A stretch of DNA of 64,000 bases from positions 47,538,307 through 47,602,306 of the forward strand of contig OX326957.1 of the NCBI GenBank assembly GCA_946800325.1, written 5' to 3'. This DNA is from Luzula sylvatica. Taxonomy: Eukaryota > Streptophyta > Magnoliopsida > Poales > Juncaceae. The translations under genes and the position numbers were made by a program. Below the pieces are notes generated by a model, which worked only from the letters and a program-made list of their open reading frames with translations, was not told the DNA's origin and made no database searches. Positions 62,227 to 64,000 of the stretch are shown here, in pieces; position 1 is the first letter of the stretch, and each line of letters opens with the position of its first letter.

Positions 62227-62908
62227 TGGAGGAGGAGAGATGGGAGGAGAGAAAAGTAGAGAAAGATCGGCCCAGTAGTAGTCACTAGTTACTGACAAAT
62301 AGCAATATGCACAGGATTGAATTTTATAGGTACAAAGATATTGTCTATATGAATCCAGCTCTGAGTACTGCATAGTTTTGTTCTGTCCGTATGAATCCTG
62401 CTCTGTATGTTATATCTTGTGAAGGGAATCAATGAACCATTTTAATGATGATTTATTTAGATTATCGATTCTTAGAATCTACATTTATTTAATATGAATA
62501 TATCATTACTGGTACAAATTTCAGAAGAACAATGATAAGTGATGACAAATAGGAATATTGACAGTACTGTTACAAAAGAGAGAAATATTCACTGCTAACA
62601 GTTAGGTCAAATATTAATTAACAAAAAGTATCATTAACTTATCCAAATGATAAAATAATTAAATAAGATGCAAATAAAAAGACTGATTTTGATAAAAGGT
62701 TTGATCATACAAAAGGTCCCAAAACCATAAAATTAAAAACTTAAAACATACATAGCTACAAATTAAACAAAACAAGAACATCAACACTCCCCAAATCCAT
62801 ACATAATAAACCCTAAACCCCTAAGAGAGATACTAAGCATAACCAAAACTCGTGATCTTCTAAGCGTATCATAACTCTCGTTCCATAAGCGTGCAAAAAA
62901 AGGGTTTC
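62227..62908. other. intergenic between the J-like gene and the cpRNP gene
   Basis: AT-rich. It should contain the promoter of the J-like gene on the left and the 3' UTR of the RNA-binding protein gene on the right. No further gene is seen. Confidence 0.5.
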
Positions 62909-64000
62909 TTAAAACTGGCGACGTGGAGGCCTCGCTTCGGCCACGGTAACCCTGATCATTCTTCCGTCCAAATCCTAAACAAACAAAGAAATTACAAATA
63001 ATTAGTATAATAAACAATTTACAACTTTTCGGTAAGGTTATATATGTGAAATTTCACTTACAACTCCATTAAGAGCGTTAACGGCGTTCTCGGCATCTTC
63101 GACGTTACCGAAAGTAACGAAACCGAAACCCCTCGATCGGCCAGTTTCTCTATCGTAGATAACGCGAGCACTCGTGACATTTCCTTGTTCGCTGAAAAGC
63201 GATTGAAGCGCCGAGTCATCGACGCCCCACGAGAGGTTTCCTACGTAGAGACGGTTGCCCTCCTCGTCCTGCGAACCGGATCCGCCGCTCCTGAACCCTC
63301 TCGACGGGGAGGACGAATCGTCTCTTGGCGGTGGTGGGCCTGACCTCACCCTCATCTCTCTACCCTCAATCGTCTGTTTAAAATTGTTGAACGGAATTAT
63401 TAAATTTTTAATTTTGAAAATTTGAAAAATTGAGTGAAGGGCTCGCTTACGTAGCCGTCGAGTTGTTTTTCGGCTGCGGCGGCATCTTGAGGAGAAGCCA
63501 TCGTTACGAAACCGAAGCCTCGGCTTCTTCCGGTTATTTTATCATAAATTACCTAGGAAATAACAAAGTTTAAGTTAATTTATATTTTAAATGAAAATAT
63601 TTAATTGGCGAAAGATAATTTATTATACCTCAACCCTATCGACTTCACCGATGTCGCCAAAAATACCGGCCAATTGGGCACTGTCAACGTCGTAAGGAAG
63701 ATTGCCTACGAAAAGTTTCGGGTCTTGACTGGGTGCTCTCCTAACTTCTTCCTCTCCATTCGATTCCTTTTAATAGTAGAATAAATATTAAGGTTTATAA
63801 ACTGATATATTTGTGTTCGTGTTATCACTACGAATTGCTCCTGAATTTTGAGTACAATGTTAAATTGTTTTGCTATTAATTATATGTGAAGTTATTGAGT
63901 AAAGTATACCTCGTCGTCGAAAGAAGCATCGTCTGAAAACTCGCCCTCTCCCTCCTCAAACTCCTCTCCTTGCTCCAGCTCTAAATCCGACAAGACAACC
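62909..64000 (-). CDS. chloroplast ribonucleoprotein with two RRMs, 5' part outside the window
   Basis: Five exons lie in the window: 63910-64000 (continues beyond the edge), 63629-63766, 63451-63552, 63062-63373 and 62909-62974. The visible 236 or so residues start in an acidic stretch ([16 protein letters not shown]), then RRM1 with RNP2 [10 protein letters not shown] and RNP1 [11 protein letters not shown] Pro/Ser/Gly-rich linker ([15 protein letters not shown]) leads to RRM2 with [10 protein letters not shown] and [10 protein letters not shown], ending [14 protein letters not shown] and stop. An acidic domain followed by twin RRMs is the layout of nuclear-encoded cpRNPs (28-31 kDa class), which stabilise and help edit chloroplast transcripts. 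The transit peptide is outside the window, so plastid targeting is by family only. Confidence 0.92.

Overview
The window is nuclear DNA from a flowering plant, almost certainly a eudicot. It is AT-rich, its genes have many short GT-AG introns, and the recognisable proteins are plant-type: a chloroplast-type cystathionine gamma-synthase carrying the plant MTO1 arrest peptide, a VIK-type ankyrin/Raf-like kinase, a DUF247 protein, a PILS auxin-carrier relative and a chloroplast ribonucleoprotein. Most open frames on single strands are only exons or chance frames. The gene models here were assembled by hand from splice signals and from remembered family sequence; no database search was run.

Layout. 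1-1400: AT-rich short-unit satellite. 1400-4575: decayed proteasome alpha-5 pseudogene (minus), a fold-back MITE, a (TAA)n/(TTA)n tract and one end of a CACTA-like transposon. 4576-9816: complete but coding-poor Ty1/copia element (minus) with 1095-bp LTRs and a CTCAT target duplication. 9880-11060: degenerate tandem repeat. 12178-14096: DUF1997 gene (minus). 14325-15962: small non-coding LTR element with identical LTRs. 16346-18913: VIK-like kinase gene (plus). 19247-20279: p24/GOLD cargo-receptor gene (minus). 20641-24470: terminal-inverted-repeat element holding a second copy of the small LTR family. 24688-27407: cystathionine gamma-synthase gene (minus). 27408-36431: gene-poor, with two hAT elements and microsatellites. 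36432-37700: mitochondrial-type ribosomal protein bL32 gene (minus). 39222-41789: DUF247 gene (minus). 42492-46560: transposon debris. 46574-51303: PILS pseudogene (minus) broken by frameshifts, a lost splice acceptor and two transposon insertions. 52086-53211: 5'-truncated LINE with 15-bp target duplications. 53316-53782: tandem pair with tRNA-like promoter boxes. 55278-56330: partial, internally deleted duplicate of the next gene. 56338-58086: 39-bp minisatellite. 58452-62226: 19-exon membrane protein with a degenerate J domain and a thioredoxin-like fold (minus). 62909-64000: chloroplast RNA-binding protein gene, cut by the window edge (minus).

The genes do not form a pathway; they are ordinary single-copy housekeeping loci separated by nested transposons. 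The most informative parts are the well-resolved decay history of the PILS gene, the satellite plus partial duplication next to the J-like gene, the nested hAT/MITE/LTR insertions with readable target duplications, and the conserved MTO1 arrest peptide in the methionine-pathway gene. I found no convincing new multi-gene system.
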